From contig UQAI01000015.1 of NCBI GenBank assembly GCA_900538885.1, forward strand, positions 1-30,141: a stretch of 30,141 bases of DNA, given 5' to 3'. The translations under genes and the position numbers were made by a program. Positions within the stretch are counted from its first letter, which is position 1, and the number at the start of each line of letters is the position of its first letter. Under the pieces are notes generated by a model. That model worked only from the letters and a program-made list of their open reading frames with translations. It was not told where the DNA came from and searched no databases. Source of the stretch: an uncultured Mollicutes bacterium. Lineage in GTDB: Bacteria; Bacillota_I; Bacilli_A; ML615J-28; CAG-313. Of this stretch, positions 1-8,016 are shown one piece after another.

Positions 1-11
1 TTTTTGAATAG

Positions 12-58
12 TAAAAAAGGGCTGTAACCTAATTTATAGGTTATTTAACAGCCCCTTT
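12..58 (-). terminator. Intrinsic terminator downstream of the class A PBP gene
   Basis: Read on the minus strand, a long inverted repeat (arms GGGCTGT/ACAGCCC extended by AACCTA/TAGGTT, loop near 32-36) is followed directly by a run of six T, which is the A-run at 13-18 on the plus strand. It lies just past the stop codon of the minus-strand PBP gene. The plus strand has no good T-run, so it probably works only on the minus strand. Confidence 0.85.
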
Positions 59-71
59 GAACGTTATATAG

Positions 72-2027
72 TTAGTTAGAATATAACATTTGAATATACC
101 ATGGAATATTATTTTTCTTAAAGTATACTGGCTTATTATATTCGGTAAAACTAGAGTAAAAACCAGTCATAGGATTTAATTCAATGCCAATCACATCATC
201 GGGTGTTTCGTACCATGTGTTTGGCTTTTTTCGCGTATAACTTTCAATTACATCAGCCCAAATATATTTGCCAAATCTTAAATCTTTGGACATTGTAATT
301 TCACGGTTATCATCATAACCTGTCCAAATGCTTAGGACAATATTTGGATTATATCCTACCATCCAATTGTCAGTATCAGTTGAACCACTTTTACCAGCAT
401 ATTTATGAGACAATAAGCTTGAAATAACAACTCCTGTTGGTCTAATGTTGTAAGTTAGATTACGGTCAAAAATAGAAGTCATCGTTTCATTTAAAAGATA
501 TACATCACTTTGATTTGCGAGCACAGTTTTTTTGGATGGTGTCTCATATAACACTTCATCATCAAATGATGTAATTTTTGTAATAATTGTAGGGGAAACT
601 TTTACACCAAGGTTGGCAAGGATAGCATAGCCTTCGGTTAGTTCTTTCACACTTACTTCTTTAGTTCCAAGAGCAAGTGATGGTAAGTCTTTAGGAATGT
701 TGCCTGAAAATCCAAATCTTGTTAAAGTATTAGCTAAAACATCTGGTCCTAAAAATAAATGAGTCTTTACAGCATATATATTATCGCTAGTCGCAATAGC
801 GTATAGCATTGAAACATCAGTATCAGCGTATATATTAGCATAATTAGTAGGAGCGTAGGCTTTACCATTATAATAGAAAGTGGTTGGTTCACTCTTAAAT
901 GTTGTAGCAGGAGTAAATCCATTTTCTATTGCGCTTAAATAAAGAAAAGGCTTGATACTAGATCCAGGCTGGCGAACACTACTAGTGGCCCGATTATATG
1001 AACTTTTTTCATAGTTTTTACCACCCACAACGGAAAGAACATGACCATTTGTTGGATCCATTGCATACATTGCGACTTCGATATCCGTATCGGGAATGCG
1101 ATAGTTTATGCTTCTCACCATTTCTTGATAAAGTTCACTATCAAGCGTTGTGTAGATCTTTAATCCTTTATAAGCAACTTTTAGCATATCGGGGAAATTG
1201 CTTAATTCTTTAATGACTAAGTCTTGAAAATATGGGGCATTTAAAGCTTCATTATTTAAATTTATACCAACGACTTTAGGACTTTCTTTTATCGCATTAT
1301 CATACTCATCACTTGTAATTACTTTATCATTAAGCATTTCTTTTAAAATTAAATTAGTTCTACTATTATTATTTTCAGGATTTTTAATTGGTGAATAAAT
1401 AGTAGGACCTTTTGGAATTGAAGCAATCATACAAGCTTCTTTTAATGTGATTTCATTTGCATGCTTGCCGAAATAATAAAGACTTGCATCTTCGACTCCA
1501 TAAATACCATGATCAAAATAAATGGCATTGAGATAGCCTTCTAATATTTCATCTTTACTATAAATGCTTTCAAATTTCACCGCAATCATTGCTTCATTAA
1601 TTTTTCTTTTCCAGGTTTGTTCACTATTCAAAAATAATGTTTTAACATATTGTTGAGTGATGGTAGAACCCCCTTCAGTTATTCCATTATTCTTAAGATT
1701 GGAAATTAAAGCTCCACCTATTCTAATAATATCAACACCATGATGATCATAAAATCTCTTATCTTCAATAGAGATAAAGGCTTTAATCAAATATGGTGAT
1801 ACTTTATCTAGTTTTATATATGATTGTTTTTTATTATTGCTGTAGCTTAAATATTTATTGTTGTTACTATCATATAATTCGATATTAGTTATTTGAGGCA
1901 TAGTGTAATTTAAGTTATAAGTAATAATACAAAAAGCAATAACAATACCGATAAAAGAGATTGTACTAACCATTAAAATTATTTTAAGTGTCCTAAAAAT
2001 TATTCTTTTCTTTTTATTAGTTTCCAT
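72..2027 (-). CDS. Class A penicillin-binding protein (transglycosylase/transpeptidase)
   Basis: This bifunctional peptidoglycan synthase polymerises lipid II into glycan strands and cross-links stem peptides outside the membrane. The 651-residue product has a basic N-terminus and one membrane anchor (about residues 12-37). The GT51 glycosyltransferase domain follows, with EDKRFYDHHG (catalytic Glu 88), GGSTITQQ (119-126), the KRKINEA segment (140-146) and the EGYLNAIYFD region (163-172). The transpeptidase domain shows SxxK as SSIK (active Ser 356, Lys 359), SDN (414-416) and a KSG box (546-548) in place of the usual KTG, followed by STDTDNWMVGY. The length is typical of PBP1A-type enzymes without a long C-terminal extension. 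The ATG is preceded by AGAAGG. It lies downstream of a small unknown gene on the same strand, separated from it by a hairpin. It could be called pbp1A or ponA, but the symbol is left open because paralogs are common. Confidence 0.95.
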   Translation of the reverse strand: METNKKKRIIFRTLKIILMVSTISFIGIVIAFCIITYNLNYTMPQITNIELYDSNNNKYLSYSNNKKQSYIKLDKVSPYLIKAFISIEDKRFYDHHGVDIIRIGGALISNLKNNGITEGGSTITQQYVKTLFLNSEQTWKRKINEAMIAVKFESIYSKDEILEGYLNAIYFDHGIYGVEDASLYYFGKHANEITLKEACMIASIPKGPTIYSPIKNPENNNSRTNLILKEMLNDKVITSDEYDNAIKESPKVVGINLNNEALNAPYFQDLVIKELSNFPDMLKVAYKGLKIYTTLDSELYQEMVRSINYRIPDTDIEVAMYAMDPTNGHVLSVVGGKNYEKSSYNRATSSVRQPGSSIKPFLYLSAIENGFTPATTFKSEPTTFYYNGKAYAPTNYANIYADTDVSMLYAIATSDNIYAVKTHLFLGPDVLANTLTRFGFSGNIPKDLPSLALGTKEVSVKELTEGYAILANLGVKVSPTIITKITSFDDEVLYETPSKKTVLANQSDVYLLNETMTSIFDRNLTYNIRPTGVVISSLLSHKYAGKSGSTDTDNWMVGYNPNIVLSIWTGYDDNREITMSKDLRFGKYIWADVIESYTRKKPNTWYETPDDVIGIELNPMTGFYSSFTEYNKPVYFKKNNIPWYIQMLYSN

Positions 2028-2062
2028 ATCATCAACCTTCTATATATATGATTTACTAATAA

Positions 2063-2099
2063 AAAGAAAATATTCCCAACTATCAAGTGGAAATATTTG
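2063..2099 (-). terminator. Hairpin between the 103-residue ORF and the PBP gene
   Basis: On the minus strand an imperfect inverted repeat (AAATATTtCC / GGGAATATTT) just past the stop codon of the 103-residue ORF is followed by a T-rich stretch, TCTTTTTATT. It may partly separate this ORF from the PBP gene. No clear separate promoter for the PBP is visible in the short gap, so read-through is possible. Confidence 0.5.
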
Positions 2100-2100
2100 T

Positions 2101-2412
2101 CTAATTATTTTCAAAAATATTACTTAATGCTTCATCAATATTTTCACCAAATGGGTAATAAACATTCTCATAAGTAGTTTGATAAAAGCAATTAGTAATC
2201 GGGATTTTATTTTCATGCATAATACTAGTTTCATTAAAATTAATAATTTGAACGGGGTTTGTAAAAATTAAATAATCAAATGTATAACTAATGTTATTTA
2301 CAAGAAGATGATTTTCATCAACAAGCGTAACCGGTTCATTAATAACTAATATATTACTATTATCAGTAGTATATGTAGTAGAAAGAATAATTATTTGTAC
2401 ATATTTTTCCAT
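2101..2412 (-). CDS. Hypothetical protein, 103 residues
   Basis: I do not recognise this protein. It is 103 residues, without a signal peptide or membrane segment, and looks rich in beta strand, with alternating hydrophobic residues through about residue 60. The C-terminal third is acidic and contains two aromatic clusters (YENVYYPFG). It is judged real because the ATG is preceded by GGTGAT at a suitable distance, upstream of which is TGATATAAT, an extended -10 promoter. The reading frame is also followed by a hairpin. It is transcribed divergently from the ychF operon and lies upstream of the PBP gene on the same strand. Nothing in the sequence assigns a function. Confidence 0.65.
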   Translation of the reverse strand: MEKYVQIIILSTTYTTDNSNILVINEPVTLVDENHLLVNNISYTFDYLIFTNPVQIINFNETSIMHENKIPITNCFYQTTYENVYYPFGENIDEALSNIFENN

Positions 2413-2429
2413 ATTTTATCACCATAATT

Positions 2430-2458
2430 ATTATATCATTTAAGCAAAAATAAAACTA
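2430..2458 (-). promoter_or_regulatory. Probable promoter for the 103-residue ORF
   Basis: On the minus strand the -10 hexamer TATAAT (plus-strand 2430-2435) is preceded by TGA, giving an extended -10. The -35 position at 17 bp holds only a weak TAGTTT. It is back to back with the plus-strand promoter at 2495-2523. Confidence 0.55.
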
Positions 2459-2494
2459 CATAAACACATAATAAAATTAATTTTAGTCTTAACA

Positions 2495-2523
2495 TTGCAA
2501 AAAATATATATCTATGCTATAAT
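2495..2523 (+). promoter_or_regulatory. Sigma-A-type promoter of the CPBP-like/ychF operon
   Basis: TTGCAA (2495-2500) and TATAAT (2518-2523) are separated by exactly 17 bp, and the -10 is preceded by TGC (2515-2517), an extended -10. It is about 40 bp upstream of the GTG start at 2562 and is the best promoter match for the genes up to the terminator at 7795. Confidence 0.8.
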
Positions 2524-2561
2524 AAGAAAGATTATAGAAAAAATAAGTGAGGGTGATAATA

Positions 2562-3374
2562 GTGAAAATTAGATGCAAAAATTGCTTTAAAGTTTTACAA
2601 CCTAATGAAGAATATTGTACTCACTGTGGTGAACACAGCGAAGAAATGGCAAAAGTAATGAAAGAAAAAAACAAGGATTTAGACAGTATGGCAAAATTTA
2701 AACTTGCATTAATTTTGTTTCTATCAATTGCTTTTTTGGGTACTGGTGTTTTTACAGTAACTTTTACCTTGATTTTCACAAAAACAACGAGTTATCATTG
2801 GGAATGGATTAAAACAATATCTAGTGCTAATAGCATTTTGATTACTAGTGCATCATTATTTTTAGTTTTAATTATTCTTTACAATAAAGAACTTAAAAAA
2901 ATGTTTTTTAATGGCAATCTTCAACAACTTCTAGGATCAATCATTGTCGGCGTTTTAGTTGGGGCTATCATAATTGTTATGTCAAAACTTACACCATATA
3001 CTAAATTAATTCCATCATATATGACTAATTATTTAAGTGGTAGCGAACGCTATCTTCCAAATGGTGGTGGTATTAATATTTGGGGATTATATTTTTCAAT
3101 GATTTTAGTTTCAATATGTGAAGAAATAATACTAAGAAAACGTGTTATTGATATGCTTGATGATGAAACATTGTTAGGTGATAAAGCAATAATCGTGGCA
3201 GCAACCCTTATTAGCACATTTTTAGATTTTATTTGGATAATGTCACTTGAAACTGTAATAATGATGACATTACTTAACGTTACTTTAAGTGCGATCTATA
3301 TGTATACTAATCGTAGTATTGGAGTTAACGTTATACTTAGAATTATATTAATAACAATTATATTTATTATTTAG
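2562..3374 (+). CDS. Zinc-ribbon plus CPBP-like (Abi) membrane protein
   Basis: The start is set at the GTG at 2562 because the sequence GAGGGTGAT just upstream is the ribosome binding site; the frame is open from 2547, but starts there would fall inside that site. The 270-residue product begins with a short zinc ribbon (C5, C8, C19, C22), then a charged linker and about six to seven hydrophobic segments from residue 46. Residues 186-192 read CEEIILR, matching the EExxxR motif of the CPBP family of intramembrane glutamic proteases (Rce1-like, PF02517). The later conserved histidines of the family are not visible: STFLDFIWIM (218-227) and RSIGVNVILR (251-260) stand where they are expected. It may therefore be inactive or diverged. 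It is the first gene of the operon, 13 bp before ychF. Confidence 0.7.
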   Translation: MKIRCKNCFKVLQPNEEYCTHCGEHSEEMAKVMKEKNKDLDSMAKFKLALILFLSIAFLGTGVFTVTFTLIFTKTTSYHWEWIKTISSANSILITSASLFLVLIILYNKELKKMFFNGNLQQLLGSIIVGVLVGAIIIVMSKLTPYTKLIPSYMTNYLSGSERYLPNGGGINIWGLYFSMILVSICEEIILRKRVIDMLDDETLLGDKAIIVAATLISTFLDFIWIMSLETVIMMTLLNVTLSAIYMYTNRSIGVNVILRIILITIIFII

Positions 3375-3387
3375 GAGGCACTTATAT

Positions 3388-4485
3388 ATGAGTTTAACAG
3401 CCGGAATTGTCGGTTTACCAAATGTTGGAAAGTCAACTCTTTTCAATGCAATCACAAAAGCAGGAGCTTACGCTGCGAATTTTCCTTTCGCAACAATTGA
3501 ACCAAATGTTGGAGTAGTAGAAGTACATGATGAAAGATTAGATAAAATTGTCGAAATCGTTAAACCTAGAAGTATTGTTCCAACTTCATTTTCATTTACA
3601 GATATTGCAGGCCTTGTAAAGGGAGCGAGTCATGGTGAAGGATTAGGCAATCAATTTTTATCACATATTCGTGATGTTGACGCAATATGTCAAGTAGTAC
3701 GTTGTTTTGATAGCAGTACAATCATCCATGTATCTGGTAAAGTAGATCCAATCGATGATATTGAGACCGTTAATTTGGAATTAATTTTAGCTGATCTTGA
3801 AGTAGTAGAAAAAAGAATTCCTAAAATCGAAAAAAAGGCAATGATGAAAGTTGATAAAGAATCCGTTAAAGAATATGATATTTTAAAAAGATTACAAGAA
3901 GGTTTTTTAAATAATGTACCCGCAAGGCTTATTCCCTTAACAGATGAAGAAAAATTATTCATTAAAAATTATCAATTTTTAACTATGAAACCAATGCTAT
4001 ATGTTGCGAATGTATCAGAAGATGACATTGTTACAGGCAATGCTTATGTTGAAAAAGTTAGAGAATACGCATCGCATACTAACTCTAAAGTTGTGGTTGT
4101 AAGTGCCAAAATAGAAGAAGAACTAAGTACTTTGTCAAAAGAAGATAAAGAAATGTTTTTAGAAGATTTAGGCCTTAAAAAAAGCGGACTAGAAAACTTA
4201 ATTTTAGAAGCTTATAGTCTTTTAGGTTTGTGCACATTCTTTACAGCTGGTGAAAAAGAATGTCGTGCTTGGACTTTTAAAAGAGGAATGAAAGCACCTG
4301 AATGTGCTGGTGTTATTCATAGTGATTTTGAGAAAGGCTTTATTAAAGCTGAAACTTACTCATATGATGATTTGATAACATATGGAACACCACAAAAAGT
4401 AAAAGAAGCTGGTAAAGTACGATTAGAAGGCAAAGATTATGTCGTACAAGATGGCGATATAATGTTGTTTAGATTTAATATTTAG
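3388..4485 (+). CDS. ychF: Ribosome-binding ATPase YchF (Obg family)
   Basis: YchF (EngD/OLA1) is a cytoplasmic P-loop NTPase that prefers ATP and associates with the ribosome; it is linked to stress responses. The 365-residue length is standard. The Walker A motif is GLPNVGKS (9-16), and switch II is DIAGLVKGASHGEGLGN (72-88). In place of the G4 motif NKxD there is NVSE (208-211), the variant that explains ATP preference in this family. The C-terminal TGS domain begins near residue 278 and contains the family signature around AWTFKRGMKAPECAG (294-308). A strong site, TTAGGAGG, precedes the ATG. It is co-transcribed with the membrane protein upstream and the tRNA nucleotidyltransferase downstream. 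Confidence 0.97.
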   Translation: MSLTAGIVGLPNVGKSTLFNAITKAGAYAANFPFATIEPNVGVVEVHDERLDKIVEIVKPRSIVPTSFSFTDIAGLVKGASHGEGLGNQFLSHIRDVDAICQVVRCFDSSTIIHVSGKVDPIDDIETVNLELILADLEVVEKRIPKIEKKAMMKVDKESVKEYDILKRLQEGFLNNVPARLIPLTDEEKLFIKNYQFLTMKPMLYVANVSEDDIVTGNAYVEKVREYASHTNSKVVVVSAKIEEELSTLSKEDKEMFLEDLGLKKSGLENLILEAYSLLGLCTFFTAGEKECRAWTFKRGMKAPECAGVIHSDFEKGFIKAETYSYDDLITYGTPQKVKEAGKVRLEGKDYVVQDGDIMLFRFNI

Positions 4486-4501
4486 AAAGGAAGAATTTAA
4501 C

Positions 4502-5995
4502 ATGGCACCTAAAAACCAATATTTAACAAAATTAAAAAACTATGACATTAATTTATATGAATACTTTATGCGTGGTATGGAAATCGTAACAAGACTTAGT
4601 GAAAAAATGTATGAAGCCTATATCGTTGGTGGTGCTGTTAGAGACTATCTATTAAATGAACCATTTAAAGATATTGATATTGCTACAACCGCAACTCCCA
4701 AAGAAATTTTAGAAATATTTCCTGATGCGGATGGAAGATTCTCAGAACTTGGTTGTGTTGAATTAAAAGAAAATGGAAGAACTTATCAAATAACAACTTT
4801 TAGAGAAGAAAATCTTGTAATTACAAGAAAGACTAAAGACATTCACTATTCCAAAAAGCTAACAGATGATGTTTTAAGAAGAGATTATACAATTAATGCT
4901 TTAGCTCTAACAACAAATTATAATGTAGTTGATATCATTAAAGGCCAAAAAGATTTAAGAAAAAGAATAATTAGAGTAATTGGCAAAGGTAAAAAAAGAT
5001 TTAGAGAAGATCCTCTACGAGTATATCGTGGTTTTGAACTAGTATCTAGATACAATTTTAAAATAGAATTTAAGACTGCAAATGCAATGAAAGCATCACG
5101 TAAATATCTAGCTGATGTCTCTGAAAATAAAAAAACAGAAGCTTTAGTTAAAATACTAAATGGTAAATATGCTCGTAATGCTATTCTTGAAATGGCTGAT
5201 TTAGATTTATTCCGTTATGATGCTGTTTATAAAAAATGGTTATTGCTTATTGGTTATAAGTATAAGAAAACAACTATTACCGAAAAATTTGCGGCACTAT
5301 ATTATATGTATGGCAGTATTCCTCAAAACACTTGTTTTGATCGAAACACAATTAATGGATACGAACAAATTATACAAATTGCTCAAATGCTAGAAGAACA
5401 TCCAATTGATGCAGTAATGGTTTATAAATATGGTGCTCCGCTTTTAATGTCAGCTAATCAAGTATTAGTTACGGTTAAAAGAAAATACAAAAACCAAGCA
5501 AAACTAATTAAAAAACTTGATGATGGCTTAGTAATTAGAAATCGTAAAGAATTAAAGTTTACACCAGAAGAATTAATTCAAATGATGGATGGTAAAACTG
5601 GAACAAAAGTAACAGAGATTATGGATATTTTAGTTAATAAAGTAATCAATAGAGAAATTGCTAATAGTAATGCCTTAATCAGACAAGAAGTATTAAGACT
5701 ACTTGCGATGGATAATAGTATTAACAACCCTCAAAAAGAAGAGGCAGAAGAACCAAAAATAGTAGATAATACTGTAGAGACAGAATCAACAGCTGAACTA
5801 GAAAAATTAAAAAATATGTATATGGATGAATTTAAACAATTATATAATATATATATGCGTGGGGTTGAAGGTTACGATACAATGGATCATAATGAACAAA
5901 TAGATATATCTAATAGAGTTAAAGAAAAAGTAAAACAATCACTTGTCACAAACAATGCCAAGTATAATGTTTTAGTAGAAAGGGGAATTATATGA
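4502..5995 (+). CDS. cca: Class II CCA tRNA nucleotidyltransferase / poly(A) polymerase family
   Basis: This enzyme adds or repairs the CCA end of tRNAs using CTP and ATP. The head domain shows GGAVRD (43-48), the metal-binding DIDIAT (D57, D59), and TDDVLRRDYTINALAL (121-136), followed by the nucleotide-templating motif EDPLRVYR (169-176). The rest is helical. At 497 residues it is longer than Bacillus CCA enzymes of about 400. The excess lies in an acidic linker (about 411-430) and a helical C-terminal tail of about 70 residues. The related poly(A) polymerases share the head domain, but Gram-positives normally have only the CCA enzyme. AAGGAAG precedes the ATG. The last codons overlap the next start as ATGA, indicating translational coupling to the exoribonuclease gene. 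Confidence 0.9.
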   Translation: MAPKNQYLTKLKNYDINLYEYFMRGMEIVTRLSEKMYEAYIVGGAVRDYLLNEPFKDIDIATTATPKEILEIFPDADGRFSELGCVELKENGRTYQITTFREENLVITRKTKDIHYSKKLTDDVLRRDYTINALALTTNYNVVDIIKGQKDLRKRIIRVIGKGKKRFREDPLRVYRGFELVSRYNFKIEFKTANAMKASRKYLADVSENKKTEALVKILNGKYARNAILEMADLDLFRYDAVYKKWLLLIGYKYKKTTITEKFAALYYMYGSIPQNTCFDRNTINGYEQIIQIAQMLEEHPIDAVMVYKYGAPLLMSANQVLVTVKRKYKNQAKLIKKLDDGLVIRNRKELKFTPEELIQMMDGKTGTKVTEIMDILVNKVINREIANSNALIRQEVLRLLAMDNSINNPQKEEAEEPKIVDNTVETESTAELEKLKNMYMDEFKQLYNIYMRGVEGYDTMDHNEQIDISNRVKEKVKQSLVTNNAKYNVLVERGII

Positions 5996-6930
5996 TAAGA
6001 AAATTTAATACGATGAAAATTGGGGAAGATGTAAATTTTTACGCTTTAGTAGAATCTTTACAACAACGTTATACTCCTAACAAAAGTGCATATTATAGTG
6101 TTGGCTTATCAGATGGTGATACGATAATAGATGCGAGAGTTTGGGATACTAACCTAGTAGAAAAAGTTAATTTAACAAGAGGGGAAGTCTACTATTTTGA
6201 AGCTCACATTAACGAATATGCTGGAAAAGCTCAATTCGTGGTTAGAGAAATCAGAAAACCTGAAGATGATGAATATGATAAAAAAGAATTTTATCGTTCA
6301 GCTCCTGTAACCGAAGAAGCATTAAGAACAGAAATTAAACGATATATTGGAAAAATCGAAAATGGAATTCTTAAAGAAATGGTAATAAAACTTATAAGTA
6401 AAGTAGCCCAAGCTTATTTTACATATCCTGCGGCGATGTCAATGCATCACAACTATGCATCAGGTCTTGCTTACCATACATACACAATGTTAAGACTTGC
6501 GGACGCATATTTAGAGTTATACCCTGGTATGAGTAAAGATTTGTTATATGCTGGTACGATTGTTCATGATATCGGTAAAACTAAAGAATTAAGCGGAATC
6601 CATGGAACAGTATACACTGAAGATGGAAATCTTTTAGGTCATATTGTAATAGGCCTACAAATGATAGCTTCAACTGCCACTGAACTTGGGGTATTAGAAA
6701 CTGAAGAAGTAAAACTACTATCACATCTAATTGCGTCTCATCATGGTGAATTAGAATATGGTAGTCCCAAAGAACCAGGAACATTAGAAGCCTTTGCTTT
6801 ACATTTTATGGATTTAGCAGATGCTAAAATGACTGCCATCTCTACTGAAATTGTAAAAACAGAAAAAGGCAAATCAAGTGGTCCAATTGGCAGTATTAAT
6901 CGAAAAACAATTTATCGACCAAATATCTAA
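5992..6930 (+). CDS. yhaM: 3'-5' exoribonuclease YhaM family (OB fold plus HD domain)
   Basis: YhaM (also Cbf1/CbfA) is a Gram-positive metal-dependent 3'-5' exonuclease involved in RNA turnover. The 312-residue protein has an N-terminal OB-fold (about 10-90) and a C-terminal HD phosphohydrolase domain. Metal-ligand candidates are H162 (SGLAYHTYTM), HD at 192-193 (IVHDIGK), H217 and the SHH at 249-251. Order and length agree with Bacillus YhaM (about 314 residues). The start overlaps the preceding gene by four bases (ATGA) and has AAAGGGG upstream. It sits between the CCA enzyme and a lipoprotein gene, consistent with an RNA-metabolism operon. Confidence 0.93.
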   Translation: MIRKFNTMKIGEDVNFYALVESLQQRYTPNKSAYYSVGLSDGDTIIDARVWDTNLVEKVNLTRGEVYYFEAHINEYAGKAQFVVREIRKPEDDEYDKKEFYRSAPVTEEALRTEIKRYIGKIENGILKEMVIKLISKVAQAYFTYPAAMSMHHNYASGLAYHTYTMLRLADAYLELYPGMSKDLLYAGTIVHDIGKTKELSGIHGTVYTEDGNLLGHIVIGLQMIASTATELGVLETEEVKLLSHLIASHHGELEYGSPKEPGTLEAFALHFMDLADAKMTAISTEIVKTEKGKSSGPIGSINRKTIYRPNI

Positions 6931-6962
6931 AACAAGTAACAAACGACGGAGAGAATAAAAAT

Positions 6963-7751
6963 ATGAAAAAAATAATAAGCTTAATACTAATTATAATCAC
7001 AATATTTACTCTTACAAGTTGTGTTGATTTACGTTTATCAGGTGATTTCAGATATGATCTTTTAACTGATGATACAGCAGTAATTATGATACTTTCAGAA
7101 GAAGGAAAAGCAAAAAGAGAATTAACAATCCCAACTTATATAGATTGGTATAGAGTAACCGAAATAGGAAAAAAAGATGATACAAACTCTACTAATACAC
7201 AAACTCAAAATACTTTTATAAGTGATGTCTTAGAACGTGTATATTTAGAATCAATAGTTTACTTTAATAACAAATATCAATTCACTCTTTGTCCAAATTT
7301 AAAAAAAATAATATATGTTGGAAAAGATCCATTGCCTGAAATTGATAAGCAATCAAATGGTTTTGAAACTTTTAGTGGTAGTGGTGAACGTAACATTTTA
7401 ATACTTTGTAATCTTTTAAATGATGGTGAAGAAATCAAAAATAATAGTTTATATAAAGAAGCCAATGTAGTCTATAAACTAAATTATGAAACAACTGGTA
7501 GAGACTTTTATGATTTAGATTCAACATTAGGTAGTTTAATAAAACCACAAGATCCAACAAGAAAAGGATATACATTTAAAGGATGGTACACAGAACCAGA
7601 ATGCATAAATGAATGGGATTTTGAAAATGATGAAGTAACAAAATATTCAGAATATATAGAAATAAATGAAGAAGATGGTAAAACAAAAAAATATTCAGTT
7701 ATAGTAAAAACATATCTATATGCTAAATGGGAAGAAATAAAGGCTCTGTAA
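6963..7751 (+). CDS. Surface lipoprotein with BspA-like LRR and InlB B-repeat segments
   Basis: The N-terminus is a lipoprotein signal ending in the lipobox LTSC, with C20 as the lipidated residue, so the protein should be anchored on the outer face of the membrane. Residues about 50-122 resemble the BspA-type leucine-rich repeat (LRR_5): ELTIP, VTEIG, then CPNLKKIIYVG. Residues about 170-258 form one Listeria-Bacteroides (Flg_new/InlB B) repeat, with the hallmark KGYTFKGWYTEP (201-212) and the ending YLYAKWEE. These modules occur in adhesin-like surface proteins; the ligand is unknown. The gene has GGAG before the ATG and follows yhaM by 32 bp. Ile is often encoded by ATA, as in the RHS gene. 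It is the last gene before the terminator. Confidence 0.8.
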   Translation: MKKIISLILIIITIFTLTSCVDLRLSGDFRYDLLTDDTAVIMILSEEGKAKRELTIPTYIDWYRVTEIGKKDDTNSTNTQTQNTFISDVLERVYLESIVYFNNKYQFTLCPNLKKIIYVGKDPLPEIDKQSNGFETFSGSGERNILILCNLLNDGEEIKNNSLYKEANVVYKLNYETTGRDFYDLDSTLGSLIKPQDPTRKGYTFKGWYTEPECINEWDFENDEVTKYSEYIEINEEDGKTKKYSVIVKTYLYAKWEEIKAL

Positions 7752-7794
7752 ATAATTTTAGTGATATCGATAGAACTATTTACATCATTGAAAT

Positions 7795-7823
7795 TAAAAG
7801 AAGTTCAAATGAACTTCTTTTTT
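7795..7823. terminator. Bidirectional intrinsic terminator
   Basis: AAAAGAAGTTC / GAACTTCTTTT with a 4-base loop is followed by a T-run on the plus strand and by TTTTAATTT on the minus strand. It ends the ychF/lipoprotein operon and, from the other side, the tiny YjcZ-like gene, whose stop codon lies two bases beyond it. Confidence 0.85.
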
Positions 7824-7824
7824 T

Positions 7825-7914
7825 CTAGAATGCCCAGCAAGCGCCGATGATAACTAATAAAATAAATAATACTAGGATAAAAGCATAGCCATATTCTTGA
7901 CGACCAGTATTCAT
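7825..7914 (-). CDS. Tiny single-pass membrane protein, YjcZ-like (29 residues)
   Basis: The 29-residue product has a short polar N-terminus (MNTGRQEYGYA) followed by one hydrophobic helix, FILVLFILLVIIGACWAF. The GxGFxLIVVLFILLIIVGA-type pattern is the hallmark of the YjcZ family of tiny Bacillales membrane proteins (TIGR01732-like), some of which are sporulation-associated. It has an almost ideal ribosome binding site, AAAGGAGG, seven bases before the ATG, and a terminator after the stop. It is transcribed towards the lipoprotein gene. Whether it relates to sporulation here cannot be told. The match to the family comes from remembered patterns, not a search. Confidence 0.82.
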   Translation of the reverse strand: MNTGRQEYGYAFILVLFILLVIIGACWAF

Positions 7915-8016
7915 AATCCTTCCTCCTTTCAACTATTTATAATAACTTAAGGATAGGTCTAATACATAATACGAACGATAAAAATAATTGATTATTACAA
8001 ACGCCCAAAAAGTATG

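Noticed and set aside
998..1213. Open frame on the plus strand inside the PBP gene, and similar short frames antisense or out of frame in ychF, yhaM, the foldase genes, uvrB, the M16C gene and the RHS gene.
   Set aside because: They overlap clearly coding genes, lack ribosome binding sites and show no recognisable protein features.
2547..2561. An upstream GTG start for the CPBP-like gene.
   Set aside because: GTG codons at 2547 and 2553 fall in or before the GAGGGTGAT ribosome binding site, which is correctly spaced for the GTG at 2562.
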